Source: Hoeflea sp. (lineage in GTDB: Bacteria; Pseudomonadota; Alphaproteobacteria; Rhizobiales; Rhizobiaceae). Taken from it: a stretch of 64,000 bases of DNA. Shown here one piece after another: positions 31,036 through 40,436 of this stretch. The translations under genes were made by a program, and so were the position numbers. The number at the start of each line of letters is the position of its first letter. The first letter of the stretch is position 1. The DNA lies in assembly GCF_002733955.1 (NCBI RefSeq), contig NZ_NVXQ01000008.1, positions 1 to 64,000 of the forward strand, read 5' to 3'. The notes under the pieces were generated by a model. That model worked only from the letters and a program-made list of their open reading frames with translations. It was not told the DNA's origin and ran no database searches.

Positions 31036-31542
31036 ATGACAACCGCTGCCACCCGGTCTCACCATACCCTCACCGCGCTGTTTCTTGCCCTCGCCATGGC
31101 CATGGTGGTCGGCTCAGCCCTCGGTTTCGAGCATATCGGCGGCTATATTCCCTGCGCACTGTGCCTCGAGCAGCGCACACCCTATTATATCGGCGCCCCG
31201 CTGATGCTCGTTGCAGCCATCATCTCCCGGGCCGGCGGGCCGTCCTGGGCGGTGCGCGGTCTCCTGGCCGTGGGCGGATTGCTGATGCTTTATGGGCTGG
31301 TGCTGGGTGTCTACCATTCCGGCGTCGAATGGCACTGGTGGGAAGGGCCTGCGTCCTGCGCAACCTCGGCTGACGCCGTGACCACGGATGCCGGGTCCCT
31401 GCTGGGTGATCTCAGCTCGACAAAGCCGCCATCCTGCGATGCCGCCGCCCTGCGCGTGCTCGGCCTGTCATTCGCCGGCTGGAATGTGCTGGCCAGCGCC
31501 GCTCTGGCTGCCATTGCCCTGCGCGCCGCAGCCCGGCGTTAA
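31036..31542 (+). CDS. Disulfide bond formation protein B (DsbB)
   Basis: A 168-residue inner-membrane protein with four hydrophobic segments, which reoxidises DsbA and passes electrons to quinone. The first redox pair is CALC (periplasmic loop 1, after GGYIP) and the second pair is the two Cys of the second loop (ASCAT and PSCDA contexts), separated by about 30 residues. Both pairs are intact. It converges on the HNH nuclease gene. Confidence 0.92.
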   Translation: MTTAATRSHHTLTALFLALAMAMVVGSALGFEHIGGYIPCALCLEQRTPYYIGAPLMLVAAIISRAGGPSWAVRGLLAVGGLLMLYGLVLGVYHSGVEWHWWEGPASCATSADAVTTDAGSLLGDLSSTKPPSCDAAALRVLGLSFAGWNVLASAALAAIALRAAARR

Positions 31543-31548
31543 ATCGCC

Positions 31549-32106
31549 TCAGGGCTGCAGTTCAACATCCCAGTAGAGATAATCCATCCAGCTTTCATGC
31601 AGGAAGTTGGGCGGGAACATGCGGCCGTTGTTGTGCAGGTCCTGAACACTGGGCTGATAGGGCTTTTGCTGCGGGATCATGCCCGCCTGCCTGGGCATCG
31701 CCCCGCCCTTCTTCAGATTGCACGGTGAGCAGGCGGCGACCACGTTTTCCCACGTGGTTTGCCCGCCGCAGCGGCGCGGGATCACGTGATCGAAGGTCAG
31801 CTCGTTCGGAGATCCGCAATACTGGCATTCGAACCGGTCCCTGAGGAACACATTGAACCGCGTGAACGCCGGCGTGCGGGAAGGCTTGATGTAGGATTTG
31901 AGGCAGACAACGCTGGGAAGCCGCATCGAGAATGTCGGCGAAGACACCGCCTGATCATACTCCGCCACGATCTGGACCCGGTCGAGAAACACGGCCTTGA
32001 CCGCATCCTGCCACGACCATAGCGACAAGGGATAATAACTCAGCGGCCTGTAATCAGCGTTCAGAACGAGCGCCGGTAAGGACTGCGGGGACACAAAAAT
32101 CGTCAA
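31549..32106 (-). CDS. HNH endonuclease
   Basis: A 185-residue protein with a central HNH/zinc domain: CQYCG, then FDHVIPRRCGG, then ENVVAACSPCNLKKG. This gives the two zinc CxxC pairs and the catalytic His-Asn-His. The flanking N-terminal part (LVLNADYRPLSYYPLSLWSW) is typical of a widely conserved chromosomal HNH family of unknown function in alphaproteobacteria. The start is TTG with a GGGAGAG site; no ATG alternative exists near the conserved start. It converges with dsbB. Confidence 0.87.
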   Translation of the reverse strand: MTIFVSPQSLPALVLNADYRPLSYYPLSLWSWQDAVKAVFLDRVQIVAEYDQAVSSPTFSMRLPSVVCLKSYIKPSRTPAFTRFNVFLRDRFECQYCGSPNELTFDHVIPRRCGGQTTWENVVAACSPCNLKKGGAMPRQAGMIPQQKPYQPSVQDLHNNGRMFPPNFLHESWMDYLYWDVELQP

Positions 32107-32213
32107 GTGACTCTCCCGAGCGATTCTCCATATGCACAGAACATATTAGGCTGGACATGTCAGGAATGTGAAGCGCCTGATTTTCGAATCATTTTCACCT
32201 CCCCGCCAGGCCC

Positions 32214-32900
32214 TCATCCGGCCGCGACGGGGGTCGCATCGCGGCGCATGACGGCGGCGTAATACGCCCACAACAGCCGCGCAGCCACGCCCCGCCACGG
32301 GCTCCAGTCTTCCGCCATGCTGTACAGATCCTTCGGCCGTGGCCGGGTTTCGAGCCCCAGAATGTCCGCGGCAGCGCTTTGCAGCGCAACGTCGCCGGCC
32401 GGGAACACATCCGGGTGGCCGGCGCAAAACAGCAGGTAGACTTCCGCGGTCCACGGCCCAACCCCCTTGATGGCCGTCATGGCCCGGATCGCCGCCCGCC
32501 CCTCGAGCCGGCACAGATGCTCCAGATCGAGATCGCCGCAGATCACAGCCTCCCCCACCCGGGTCAGCGTTTCGGCCTTGGCCCGTGACAGCCCCGCTTC
32601 GCGCAGTGCTTCAGGGCTGAGCGCAAGCACCGCCGAAGGTGTGATCTCGCCGGCCGCCAGTTCGAGCTTCCGCCATAACGCATTGGCGCTCGCCTTGGAG
32701 ACCATCTGCGACAGGATGATCTCGGCCAGCGCGGCATAGCCGGGCGGTTTGCGCCGCAGCGGCACCGGGCCGGAAAGCTCGATCGCCCGCGCCAGCCGTA
32801 GATCGGTGCGCGCCAGCTCGACCAGGCCGTCTTCGATATCGTCAAGACTGTCGATTCGGCGCATCCCCGAGGTCCTGTCTGCTGGTTGGCTTTGGCTCAT
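32214..32900 (-). CDS. DNA-3-methyladenine glycosylase (AlkA-like, HhH-GPD)
   Basis: A 228-residue base-excision glycosylase that removes alkylated bases. The helix-hairpin-helix is IKGVGPWTAEVYLLF (about 145-160) and the catalytic Asp lies in VFPAGDVALQ. It lacks the N-terminal TBP-like domain of E. coli AlkA, as do many alphaproteobacterial homologues. It diverges from gluQ, with a 98-base gap. No Ada-type regulator is nearby. Confidence 0.9.
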   Translation of the reverse strand: MSQSQPADRTSGMRRIDSLDDIEDGLVELARTDLRLARAIELSGPVPLRRKPPGYAALAEIILSQMVSKASANALWRKLELAAGEITPSAVLALSPEALREAGLSRAKAETLTRVGEAVICGDLDLEHLCRLEGRAAIRAMTAIKGVGPWTAEVYLLFCAGHPDVFPAGDVALQSAAADILGLETRPRPKDLYSMAEDWSPWRGVAARLLWAYYAAVMRRDATPVAAG

Positions 32901-32998
32901 GTCTTCCGCTAATCAGGATCGGAACCCAGACTGTCGACTTGTATCATGACGCGCGACGTGTCTCGTGACGAGGCTCACCGGAAATGACATGAAACACC

Positions 32999-33913
32999 AT
33001 GCCAACTGACAACACCACAGCCAATCCAGCCATCAAGGCCCCGATTGTCCGTTTTGCCCCCAGCCCCAACGGGCTGCTGCATGTCGGGCACGCGCGATCT
33101 GCACTGCTCAACTGGCGTTTTGCCAAAGCCCATGACGGCAGGTTTCTGCTGCGCATCGAAGACATCGACATCACCCGTGCGCGGCCCGAGTTCGAGACGG
33201 CAATCTTCGAAGATCTCGGCTGGCTCGGCCTCGACTGGGCCGCGCCCATCAGACGCCAATCGGAGCATTTTGCCGAATACGAGCTGGCGCTCGGCGAGTT
33301 GCGCAAGCTCGGCCTGATCTATCCGGCCTTCCTCAGCCGCGCCGAAACCACGGCCCGCATCTCGGAGATCGAAGCCACCGGCCGGGTCTGGTCGCGCGAT
33401 CCCGACGGCGCGCCACACTATCCCGGCGAGGACCGCACCCTGTCCGCGTCCGAGCGCGCACAAAGGATCGCAGCCGGCGCCCCGCACGCCTGGCGGCTCG
33501 ACATGCAAGCCGTGCTCGACGGTCTTGGCAGTGCCCTGTCATGGTCCGAGTACGGCTTCGGACCATCCGGGGAAACCGGTGAGATCAGGGCTGATCCAGG
33601 CACCTGGGGCGATGTCGTCCTGGCCAGGCGCGACGTCCCGGCAAGCTACCATCTCGCAGTCACGCTCGATGACGCCATTCAGAACATCACCGACGTCATT
33701 CGCGGCGAGGACCTGTTCGCTGCCACCTCCGTGCACCGCCTTCTGCAGCACCTGCTCGGCCTGCCCGCGCCGCGTTATCACCATCACGGACTTGTCCGCG
33801 ATGAAACCGGACGCAAACTGTCAAAGAGCGATGGCTCTACGTCCATTGCCTCGTTACGGCAGCAGGGCGCCAGCCGCGCGGATATCCTCGTCCAAGCCGG
33901 AATCCCGGTCTGA
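32999..33913 (+). CDS. gluQ: tRNA glutamyl-Q(34) synthetase GluQRS
   Basis: GluQRS is a truncated glutamyl-tRNA synthetase that attaches glutamate to queuosine at position 34 of tRNA-Asp. The 304-residue protein has the HIGH-type FAPSPNGLLHVGHARSALLN and KMSKS-type KLSKSDGS motifs and lacks an anticodon-binding domain. The zinc site seen in E. coli GluQRS, built from cysteines and a tyrosine, is absent: the region reads IYPAFLSRAE and HYPGEDRTLS, and the whole protein contains no cysteine. Full-length GluRS is excluded by length. Confidence 0.92.
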   Translation: MPTDNTTANPAIKAPIVRFAPSPNGLLHVGHARSALLNWRFAKAHDGRFLLRIEDIDITRARPEFETAIFEDLGWLGLDWAAPIRRQSEHFAEYELALGELRKLGLIYPAFLSRAETTARISEIEATGRVWSRDPDGAPHYPGEDRTLSASERAQRIAAGAPHAWRLDMQAVLDGLGSALSWSEYGFGPSGETGEIRADPGTWGDVVLARRDVPASYHLAVTLDDAIQNITDVIRGEDLFAATSVHRLLQHLLGLPAPRYHHHGLVRDETGRKLSKSDGSTSIASLRQQGASRADILVQAGIPV

Positions 33914-33931
33914 CGGCCGCAGTGCCGCGGC

Positions 33932-34837
33932 TCAGGTCTCGTGCGCTTTCTCACGCTCGAGTTCGATCGTGGCCCGCACCCGCGCCTTCAGGATCGCCGC
34001 ATTGATCTCGGCTCCGAGGATGAAGATCGCCGCAATGATGTAAAGAAACACCAGCGCCACCATGATCGAGGCAAGACCGGCATAGGTGGAAACATAAGTC
34101 GCGAATTCCTCCAGGTAGCGGGCGAAGGCCAATGCGCCTGCAATCCAGGCAATCAGCGTCACGCAGATCCCCGGTATCACGTCCCGCAGCTTGCGCTTGC
34201 CCGCCGGCAGCCACAGATGCGACAGCACCAGGCCCGCTATCAGAACCGAGACCGCGACCAGGATGCGCCAGTCATCGACCGCGGTAATCAGCGTTTCCAT
34301 CCAGGGCGCAAACTGCCGCGCCAGCCTCAGCGCCAGCGGCGCCAGCACCAGCAGAAAGCTGATCGCCATGATCACCATCACCGCGATCACAACAAACCCC
34401 AGGCTCTGGGCTCTTGTGACATACCAGGCCCGTGTCTCGGTCATCCGGTAGGCCCGGTTGAGCGACACCCGGAGCGCTTCAACGCCATTGGCGGAAAAGA
34501 ACGCCGCCGCCAGCACCGACACGGTCAGCAATCCGCCGCGTTCGATGGTGAGCACGTTGATCACCTCGCGCGAGATCGGCGCGGCGATGGATTCGGGCCA
34601 GGTGTCGAAAATCAGGTGTGAGGCGGTTTCCGCATAGGCATTGGCGCCGAGAAAACTTGCCATCGCCGTTCCGAAGATCATGAACGGAAACAGGGCCATC
34701 AGGATCGACAGGGCGACGTGGCTGGCCATCGCCCAGCCATCATCATTGTTGAAATGGGTCACCGCATCGAGGATGACTGCGCGCATGCGTCGCAATGTTT
34801 GCTCCCTGTCTGACTGACATACGAACCGGGCCGGCAT
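33932..34837 (-). CDS. YihY/BrkB family inner-membrane protein
   Basis: A 301-residue polytopic protein of the YihY/virulence factor BrkB family, with about six hydrophobic segments. The family features are the N-terminal DDGWAMASHVALSILMALFPF segment and the central LSLNRAYRMTETR region. The family was once called ribonuclease BN, a name since corrected; function is unclear, possibly transport. The tail is Arg/Glu-rich. The ATG at 34837 is chosen over an upstream in-frame codon at 34924; 34786 is another option. It diverges from the SDR gene. Confidence 0.87.
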   Translation of the reverse strand: MPARFVCQSDREQTLRRMRAVILDAVTHFNNDDGWAMASHVALSILMALFPFMIFGTAMASFLGANAYAETASHLIFDTWPESIAAPISREVINVLTIERGGLLTVSVLAAAFFSANGVEALRVSLNRAYRMTETRAWYVTRAQSLGFVVIAVMVIMAISFLLVLAPLALRLARQFAPWMETLITAVDDWRILVAVSVLIAGLVLSHLWLPAGKRKLRDVIPGICVTLIAWIAGALAFARYLEEFATYVSTYAGLASIMVALVFLYIIAAIFILGAEINAAILKARVRATIELEREKAHET

Positions 34838-34895
34838 TGTCAGCCCGCCATGATTATGGGATCTGAACCGTCTCGGGAACAGGGTGGAACGCGAA

Positions 34896-35738
34896 ATGAG
34901 CCAGAATAGCCAACAAAAGACCATCCTGGTGACAGGCTGTTCCAGCGGAATCGGCGCTTACTGCGCCCGCGCGCTCAAGGCCGAGGGCTGGCATGTGATC
35001 GCCTCGGCCCGCACTGAGGAAGACATCGCAACCCTGACAAATGATGGCATCGAGGCCTATCATCTCGATTATACTGATCCTGAAAGCATTGCCGCGTTCT
35101 TTGCACAGGCCATGCAATCCACCGGCGGGCGGTGCGATGCGCTGTTCAACAATGGCGGCTACGGGCAGGTCGGCGCGGTCGAGGACGTGCCGGTGGATGC
35201 TCTGCGGGCCCAGTTTGAGGCCAATTTTTTCGGCTGGCACGACCTGACGCAGCGGGTTCTCCCGGTGATGCGGGCGCAAGGCCATGGCCGCATTGTCCAA
35301 TGCTCCTCGATTCTCGGTCTGGTTCCGATGCGCTTCCGCGGCGCCTACAATGCCTCCAAGCATGCACTTGAAGGTCTCTCCGTCACCCTCGCGCTTGAAC
35401 TGGAAGGCACCGGTATCCACATCAGCCTGATCGAGCCCGGTGCAATCAAGAGCAGGTTCAGAGCCAATGCCCTGAAGCTGTTTCACCGCCATATCGACAT
35501 CGAGAATTCGGCGCATCGCCAGGATTACCAGGCCCAGCTCCGCCGGCTGGAAAAACAGGAGCGCTCGGACAGCGGCAAACTCGGGCCCGAGGCCGTCCAC
35601 GCGGTGTTGCGGCATGCTCTCACCGCTCGCCGGCCGCGCTACCATTACCCGGTGACACGAGCGGCGAAACTCGGCGTCATTGCCCGCAGGCTCGTGCCGG
35701 CACGGCTGTTCTATCCCTTTCTCGCCCGGCAGGATTGA
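34896..35738 (+). CDS. Short-chain dehydrogenase/reductase (SDR)
   Basis: A 280-residue classical SDR. The NAD(P)-binding TGCSSGIGAYCA motif starts near residue 13, NNGGYGQ is the variant of NNAG, and the catalytic Ser and YNASK tetrad are present (CSSILG ... YNASKHALEG). The substrate is unknown. The ATG at 34896 has GGTGGA before it; an in-frame GTG at 34884 is less likely. The 58 bases between it and yihY must hold both promoters. Confidence 0.9.
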   Translation: MSQNSQQKTILVTGCSSGIGAYCARALKAEGWHVIASARTEEDIATLTNDGIEAYHLDYTDPESIAAFFAQAMQSTGGRCDALFNNGGYGQVGAVEDVPVDALRAQFEANFFGWHDLTQRVLPVMRAQGHGRIVQCSSILGLVPMRFRGAYNASKHALEGLSVTLALELEGTGIHISLIEPGAIKSRFRANALKLFHRHIDIENSAHRQDYQAQLRRLEKQERSDSGKLGPEAVHAVLRHALTARRPRYHYPVTRAAKLGVIARRLVPARLFYPFLARQD

Positions 35739-35813
35739 GCTCTCGCCGCCGATGGACTTGCCGGCAAAAGCCCCTATGTTCCCCTTCAGATTTCATCACA
35801 AGGAAACGACCAG

Positions 35814-36011
35814 ATGTCATCCGTAACCTATGTCCTGTCCATCATCGTCATGCTGGCGGTAGCCGCCGTGCTGGTGCGCGGCCTCGTCAACATGGCGCGC
35901 GGCGGATCGGGCAATCTCTCCAACAAGCTGATGCAGATGCGCGTCTTGCTGCAATTTGTCGCGGTGGTGCTGATCGTCGTGACCGTCTGGCTGACCGGCG
36001 GCGGCCGTTGA
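35814..36011 (+). CDS. HIG1-type twin transmembrane helix protein
   Basis: A 65-residue protein with two hydrophobic helices (about 4-26 and 43-61) and the HIG1-like loop KLMQMRVLLQF between them. Mitochondrial HIG1 proteins associate with respiratory supercomplexes, so a link to cytochrome oxidase is possible. It has an AAGGAA ribosome site. It lies 60 bases before the adenosyltransferase gene and is probably in one transcript with it. Confidence 0.85.
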   Translation: MSSVTYVLSIIVMLAVAAVLVRGLVNMARGGSGNLSNKLMQMRVLLQFVAVVLIVVTVWLTGGGR

Positions 36012-36071
36012 GCCTGACGCCGCAGCAAGAACACCTGCCGCACCCTGCCTCCGATTCAGAAAGCCTATCCC

Positions 36072-36650
36072 ATGGTCAAGCTCAACAAGATCTACACCCG
36101 AACCGGCGATGACGGCACGACAGGGCTGGTGGCCGGTGACCGACGCCCGAAATACGATCTCAGGATCGAGGCCTACGGCACCATTGATGAAACCAACGCG
36201 GTGATCGGCATGGCGCGGCTGCACACGGCTGATCATGCTGATCTCGACGCCATGCTGATGCGGATCCAGAATGACTGCTTCGACCTCGGCGCAGATCTGG
36301 CAACACCTAACGCCGGTGAAACGCCGGAATACGAACCCTTGCGGATTGTCGACGCCCAGGTTGATCGCATCGAAACCGACATCGATCAGCTCAATGCCGA
36401 TCTCGAACCCCTGCGCTCCTTTGTTCTGCCCGGCGGAACAGCGGCCTCGGCCCATCTGCACCTCGCCCGCACCGTCGCCCGCCGGGCCGAACGGCTGATG
36501 GTCGAACTCGCGGCCCAGGACGGCGAGGTCGTCAACCCGGCCGCCATCCGCTACGCCAATCGCCTGTCCGACTTTCTTTTCGTTGCCGCCCGCTGGGTCA
36601 ATGATCACGGCCGCACGGATGTGCTTTGGGTTCCCGGCAAGAACCGGTAG
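36072..36650 (+). CDS. Cob(I)yrinic acid a,c-diamide / cobalamin adenosyltransferase, PduO type
   Basis: A 192-residue trimeric enzyme that adds the adenosyl group of ATP to cob(I)alamin, making coenzyme B12. The N-terminal ATP loop is KIYTRTGDDGTTGL, with the family segments YGTIDETNAVIG and RRAERLMVEL, and the C-terminal YANRLSDFLFVAAR. The gene is in a rightward run with the HIG1-type and rhomboid genes. CobT at the right edge shows the strain makes corrinoids aerobically. Confidence 0.92.
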   Translation: MVKLNKIYTRTGDDGTTGLVAGDRRPKYDLRIEAYGTIDETNAVIGMARLHTADHADLDAMLMRIQNDCFDLGADLATPNAGETPEYEPLRIVDAQVDRIETDIDQLNADLEPLRSFVLPGGTAASAHLHLARTVARRAERLMVELAAQDGEVVNPAAIRYANRLSDFLFVAARWVNDHGRTDVLWVPGKNR

Positions 36651-36700
36651 CCTCTGCCCCATCACTCACCAGCCGGATCGGCCCAGACGGATACCTCGCG

Positions 36701-37480
36701 ATGTTCATCCCCTTGCATGATTCCAACGATCTCAAGCACATCAAGCTGCAATGGGTCACCTGGTCGCTGATCGCTCTCAATGCGATTGTCTGGGGCGTCA
36801 CCGAGCTCGCCGGCGCCAACAGCGAATTCACCACCGCCACGGTTCTGGGCCTCGGCTTCATCCCCTCGGTTGTCAACGACATTGCCGAGCTGCAGCCCTC
36901 GCTGGTCCTGGTCCCCGAGAATGCCACCTATGTCACCTACTCTTTTCTGCACGGAAACCTGCTGCATCTGGGCTCGAACATGATCTTCCTCTGGGTTTTC
37001 GGCGACAATGTCGAAGACGCCATGGGCCATATCAGGTTTCTCATTTTCTATTTTGCCTGCGCCGCCGCCGGGGCCTTTGCCCACGGCCTGTTGCTGCCCG
37101 CGTCGGAAAGCCCGCTGATCGGCGCGTCCGGCGCGGTCGCCGGCATCGTTGCCGCCTATCTGATGCTGCACCCCAAGGTCCGAGTCTGGGTTCTTGTGCT
37201 CGGACGCATTCCGCTGCCGCTGCCGGCCTTCATTCCGCTGCTGATCTGGGTCGGGTTCCAGTTCTTCATGCTGGTCACGGATATCGGCGGCGATGTGTCC
37301 TGGGCAGCCCATGTCGGTGGCATCATTGCCGGTGCGGCTCTGGTTCTTGTCTTCCGCCGGTCCGGGGTGCCACTGTTCGACCGCACCATCGACAGTCCAA
37401 AGGCAGTTGTCCATAAAACGCCGAAACCGGAACCCGTGAAAGCGGCATCGCAAGCGTCTCCACCAAAGTGGGGGCGATAG
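36701..37480 (+). CDS. Rhomboid family intramembrane serine protease
   Basis: A 259-residue polytopic membrane protein. The catalytic dyad is visible as Ser143 in GASGAVAG and His204 in AAHVGG. Also present is the conserved loop with HGNLLHLGSNM, matching the HxxxxHxxxN rhomboid motif. It should cleave transmembrane segments; substrates are unknown. The start at 36701 is chosen over an in-frame codon at 36626 that would overlap the adenosyltransferase gene. The basic C-terminal tail (about 230-259) is cytoplasmic. Confidence 0.9.
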   Translation: MFIPLHDSNDLKHIKLQWVTWSLIALNAIVWGVTELAGANSEFTTATVLGLGFIPSVVNDIAELQPSLVLVPENATYVTYSFLHGNLLHLGSNMIFLWVFGDNVEDAMGHIRFLIFYFACAAAGAFAHGLLLPASESPLIGASGAVAGIVAAYLMLHPKVRVWVLVLGRIPLPLPAFIPLLIWVGFQFFMLVTDIGGDVSWAAHVGGIIAGAALVLVFRRSGVPLFDRTIDSPKAVVHKTPKPEPVKAASQASPPKWGR

Positions 37481-37712
37481 CTGAACAGGCTGAAAATTGA
37501 CGAAGACGTAAACGTCATTTATTCCGCGTTGAAAATCTCCTGTGCTGTTGCGATTGAATTTGGAGAAAAATCGCGTATCCATGTCGCCAATCGGCTATCC
37601 AGGCGGCGCCTGTACAGGCAATACCGGGTCGAAGATCTGACCTCCGGACGTTTCGGAGCAATCGGGACACGGTCGAAAAAGTGAGGCCTAGTAAAGTGAG
37701 GAAGGCAAACCG

Positions 37713-38462
37713 ATGAAAATTCTCGTGCCGGTCAAGCGGGTTGTTGACTACAACGTCAAGATCCGAGTCAAGCCAGATGGCAGCGGCGTCGATCTCGCCA
37801 ATGTGAAGATGTCGATGAACCCGTTCGACGAAATCGCCGTCGAGGAAGCCCTGCGGCTCCGCGAAGCCGGCAAGGCCACCGAAGTGATCGCCGTATCCAT
37901 CGGACCGGCCAAGGCTGAGGAAACCCTGCGTACGGCTCTCGCCATGGGCGCCGACCGGGCAATCCTGGTGGAAGCCGAAGGGGTTGTTGAACCGCTCGCA
38001 GTTGCGAAGATCCTCAAGGGGATCATCGGCGAGGAAAACCCGGACATGGTCATCCTCGGCAAGCAGGCCATCGATGACGATTCCAACCAGACCGGCCAGA
38101 TGCTCTCGGCCCTGCTCGGCTGGAGCCAGGCCACATTCGCCTCCAAGGTCGAAATCGGCGATGGTTCGGCCGACGTCACCCGTGAAGTCGATGGCGGCCT
38201 GCAGACCATTTCGGTCAAGCTGCCTGCGATCGTCACCACCGACCTGCGCCTGAACGAGCCGCGCTACGCATCGCTGCCCAACATCATGAAGGCCAAGAAG
38301 AAGCCGCTCGACAAGAAGACCACGGCTGATTACGGCGTCGACACTGCGCCGCGTCTCGAGGTCATCAAGACCGAAGAGCCGGGCGGTCGCAAGGCCGGCG
38401 TCAAGGTCGGCTCCGTTGCCGAACTCGTCGACAAGCTCAAGAACGAAGCAGGCGTGCTGTAA
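37713..38462 (+). CDS. etfB: Electron transfer flavoprotein subunit beta
   Basis: EtfB (249 residues) binds AMP and, with EtfA, passes electrons from acyl-CoA and other dehydrogenases to ETF-ubiquinone oxidoreductase. The [16 protein letters not shown] start, the adenylate-binding [14 protein letters not shown], and the [16 protein letters not shown] segment are diagnostic. A GAGGAAG site precedes it. It heads etfB-etfA, with hbd following, which fits fatty-acid and hydroxybutyrate oxidation. The 232 bases upstream hold no gene. Confidence 0.97.
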   Translation: MKILVPVKRVVDYNVKIRVKPDGSGVDLANVKMSMNPFDEIAVEEALRLREAGKATEVIAVSIGPAKAEETLRTALAMGADRAILVEAEGVVEPLAVAKILKGIIGEENPDMVILGKQAIDDDSNQTGQMLSALLGWSQATFASKVEIGDGSADVTREVDGGLQTISVKLPAIVTTDLRLNEPRYASLPNIMKAKKKPLDKKTTADYGVDTAPRLEVIKTEEPGGRKAGVKVGSVAELVDKLKNEAGVL

Positions 38463-38485
38463 GCGCGGGAAAGGAAGAAACACTC

Positions 38486-39415
38486 ATGGCCATTCTCATT
38501 ATTGCCGAACACGACCACGCTTCGCTGTCCGACCAGACCGCAAAGGCCGTCAGCGCCGCCACCCAGATCGGCGGCGACGTCCACGTTCTGGTAGCAGGCA
38601 AGGACGCCAAGGCAGCCGCCGACGCAGCCGCCAAGCTCGACGGCGTCGCCAAGGTGCTGCACGCCGAGGGCGACGAATACGCCAACCGGCTGGCCGAACC
38701 GCTTGCCGACCTTGTTGTCTCGCTGGCCGATGGCTACGACACGCTGATGGCGCCAGCCACCACATCGGGCAAGAACGTCATGCCGCGGGTTGCAGCGCTT
38801 CTCGACGTGATGCAGATCTCCGACATCATCGAGGTCATCTCGGCGGACACGTTCAAGCGTCCGATCTATGCCGGCAACGCGCTGCAGACCGTCAAGTCGA
38901 CCGACGCCAAGCGCGTCATCACGGTTCGTACGGCTTCTTTCTCGGCTGCTGGCGAAGGCGGTTCAGCTTCGGTTGAATCAACCGCTGCCGCGGGCGATCC
39001 GGGCCTGTCGTCCTTCGTCAAGGACGCGATTGCCGAAAGCGATCGTCCGGAACTGACTTCCGCCAAGATCATCATCTCCGGCGGCCGTGCACTCGGTTCG
39101 TCCGAGAAATTCCAGGAAGTCATCCTGCCGGTGGCAGACAAGCTCGGTGCAGCCGTCGGTGCATCCCGCGCCGCCGTCGATGCGGGCTATGCCCCCAACG
39201 ACTGGCAGGTCGGCCAGACCGGCAAGGTCGTCGCACCCGATCTTTACATCGCCTGCGGCATTTCTGGCGCCATTCAGCACCTTGCCGGCATGAAGGACTC
39301 CAAGGTCATCGTCGCCATCAACAAGGACGAGGAAGCGCCGATCTTCCAGGTAGCGGACTACGGACTGGTCGCCGACCTCTTCGACGCCCTGCCGGAGCTT
39401 GAAAAAGCGCTCTGA
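38486..39415 (+). CDS. etfA: Electron transfer flavoprotein subunit alpha
   Basis: EtfA (309 residues) carries the FAD of the heterodimer. The C-terminal FAD domain shows [23 protein letters not shown], and [21 protein letters not shown], followed by the [16 protein letters not shown] segment. It starts 24 bases after etfB with an AAGGAAG site. A hairpin after the stop may end or reduce transcription into hbd. Confidence 0.97.
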   Translation: MAILIIAEHDHASLSDQTAKAVSAATQIGGDVHVLVAGKDAKAAADAAAKLDGVAKVLHAEGDEYANRLAEPLADLVVSLADGYDTLMAPATTSGKNVMPRVAALLDVMQISDIIEVISADTFKRPIYAGNALQTVKSTDAKRVITVRTASFSAAGEGGSASVESTAAAGDPGLSSFVKDAIAESDRPELTSAKIIISGGRALGSSEKFQEVILPVADKLGAAVGASRAAVDAGYAPNDWQVGQTGKVVAPDLYIACGISGAIQHLAGMKDSKVIVAINKDEEAPIFQVADYGLVADLFDALPELEKAL

Positions 39416-39440
39416 ACCGACAGAATGTGACACCAAGATC

Positions 39441-39474
39441 AATGGCCGGGCTGGACGTCTCCATCCCGGCCATT
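39441..39474 (+). terminator. Hairpin downstream of etfA
   Basis: A perfect 10-bp inverted repeat (39441-39450 with 39465-39474), extended by inner GGA/TCC pairing, lies 26 bases past the etfA stop. Only a short, interrupted T run follows, so termination is probably partial. It may separate etfBA from hbd expression. Confidence 0.55.
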
Positions 39475-39545
39475 TAGGTTCTTGTCTCGGGTGCGCTGCA
39501 GCGAGCGCGCCGGAGGCGCATCCTAAAATCAGTCAGGCGGGTCAA

Positions 39546-40427
39546 ATGGGCAACCAGATCAAGAGTGTCGGCATTATCGGCGCGGGACAGATGGGCGGCG
39601 GAATTGCCCATGTCTGCGCCATGGCGGGTTACGATGTCCATGTTCACGACATCTCTGCCGATACGCTCCAGGACATGCTGGCGACCATCAGCGGCAATCT
39701 CGCCCGCCAGGTTTCCTCCGGCAAGACCACCGAAGCCGAGCGCGAGGCAGCCCTCTCCCGGATCAATTTTGCCCCTGAGATGAACGGGCTGGCGACCATG
39801 GACCTCGTCATCGAGGCTGCCACCGAAGACGAGACTGTCAAGCGCAAGATCTACCAGCAGCTCTGCCCGCTGCTCAATCCCGAAGCCATTCTCGCCACCA
39901 ACACTTCTTCCCTGTCGATCACCCGCCTGGCGTCGGCCACCGACCGGCCGGAACGCTTCATCGGGATTCATTTCATGAACCCAGTGCCGGTGATGAAGCT
40001 GGTCGAACTGGTGCGCGGAATCGCCACCGAAGAGATCACCTTCAATTCGGCACGTGCCTTCATCGACACGCTCGACAAGACCGTGACCGTTGCCGAAGAT
40101 TTCCCGGCCTTCATCGTCAACCGCATCCTGCTGCCGATGATCAACGAGGCCATCTACACACTTTACGAAGGCGTCGGATCGGTCGAGGCCATCGACACCG
40201 CCATGAAGCTTGGCGCCAACCATCCGATGGGGCCGCTGCAGCTCGCCGATTTCATCGGGCTCGACACCTGCCTGTCGATCATGCAGGTGCTGCATGACGG
40301 GCTATCGGATTCGAAATACCGGCCCTGCCCGCTGCTGGTCAAATATGTCGAGGCCGGCTGGCTGGGCCGCAAATCCGGCCGCGGCTTCTACGATTATCGC
40401 GGCGAGACGCCCGTCCCCACCCGGTAG
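39546..40427 (+). CDS. 3-hydroxybutyryl-CoA dehydrogenase
   Basis: A 293-residue NAD(P)-dependent dehydrogenase that oxidises or reduces the beta-hydroxyacyl-CoA/acetoacetyl-CoA pair. The Rossmann motif is GIIGAGQMGGGIA, the catalytic His is in GIHFMNPVPVMKLVE, and the C-terminal helical domain has NRILLPMINEA and HPMGPLQLADFIGLD. It lies downstream of etfBA, a pairing consistent with beta-oxidation or polyhydroxybutyrate metabolism. Stand-alone length excludes a FadB fusion. Confidence 0.94.
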   Translation: MGNQIKSVGIIGAGQMGGGIAHVCAMAGYDVHVHDISADTLQDMLATISGNLARQVSSGKTTEAEREAALSRINFAPEMNGLATMDLVIEAATEDETVKRKIYQQLCPLLNPEAILATNTSSLSITRLASATDRPERFIGIHFMNPVPVMKLVELVRGIATEEITFNSARAFIDTLDKTVTVAEDFPAFIVNRILLPMINEAIYTLYEGVGSVEAIDTAMKLGANHPMGPLQLADFIGLDTCLSIMQVLHDGLSDSKYRPCPLLVKYVEAGWLGRKSGRGFYDYRGETPVPTR

Positions 40428-40436
40428 TACCTTCCC

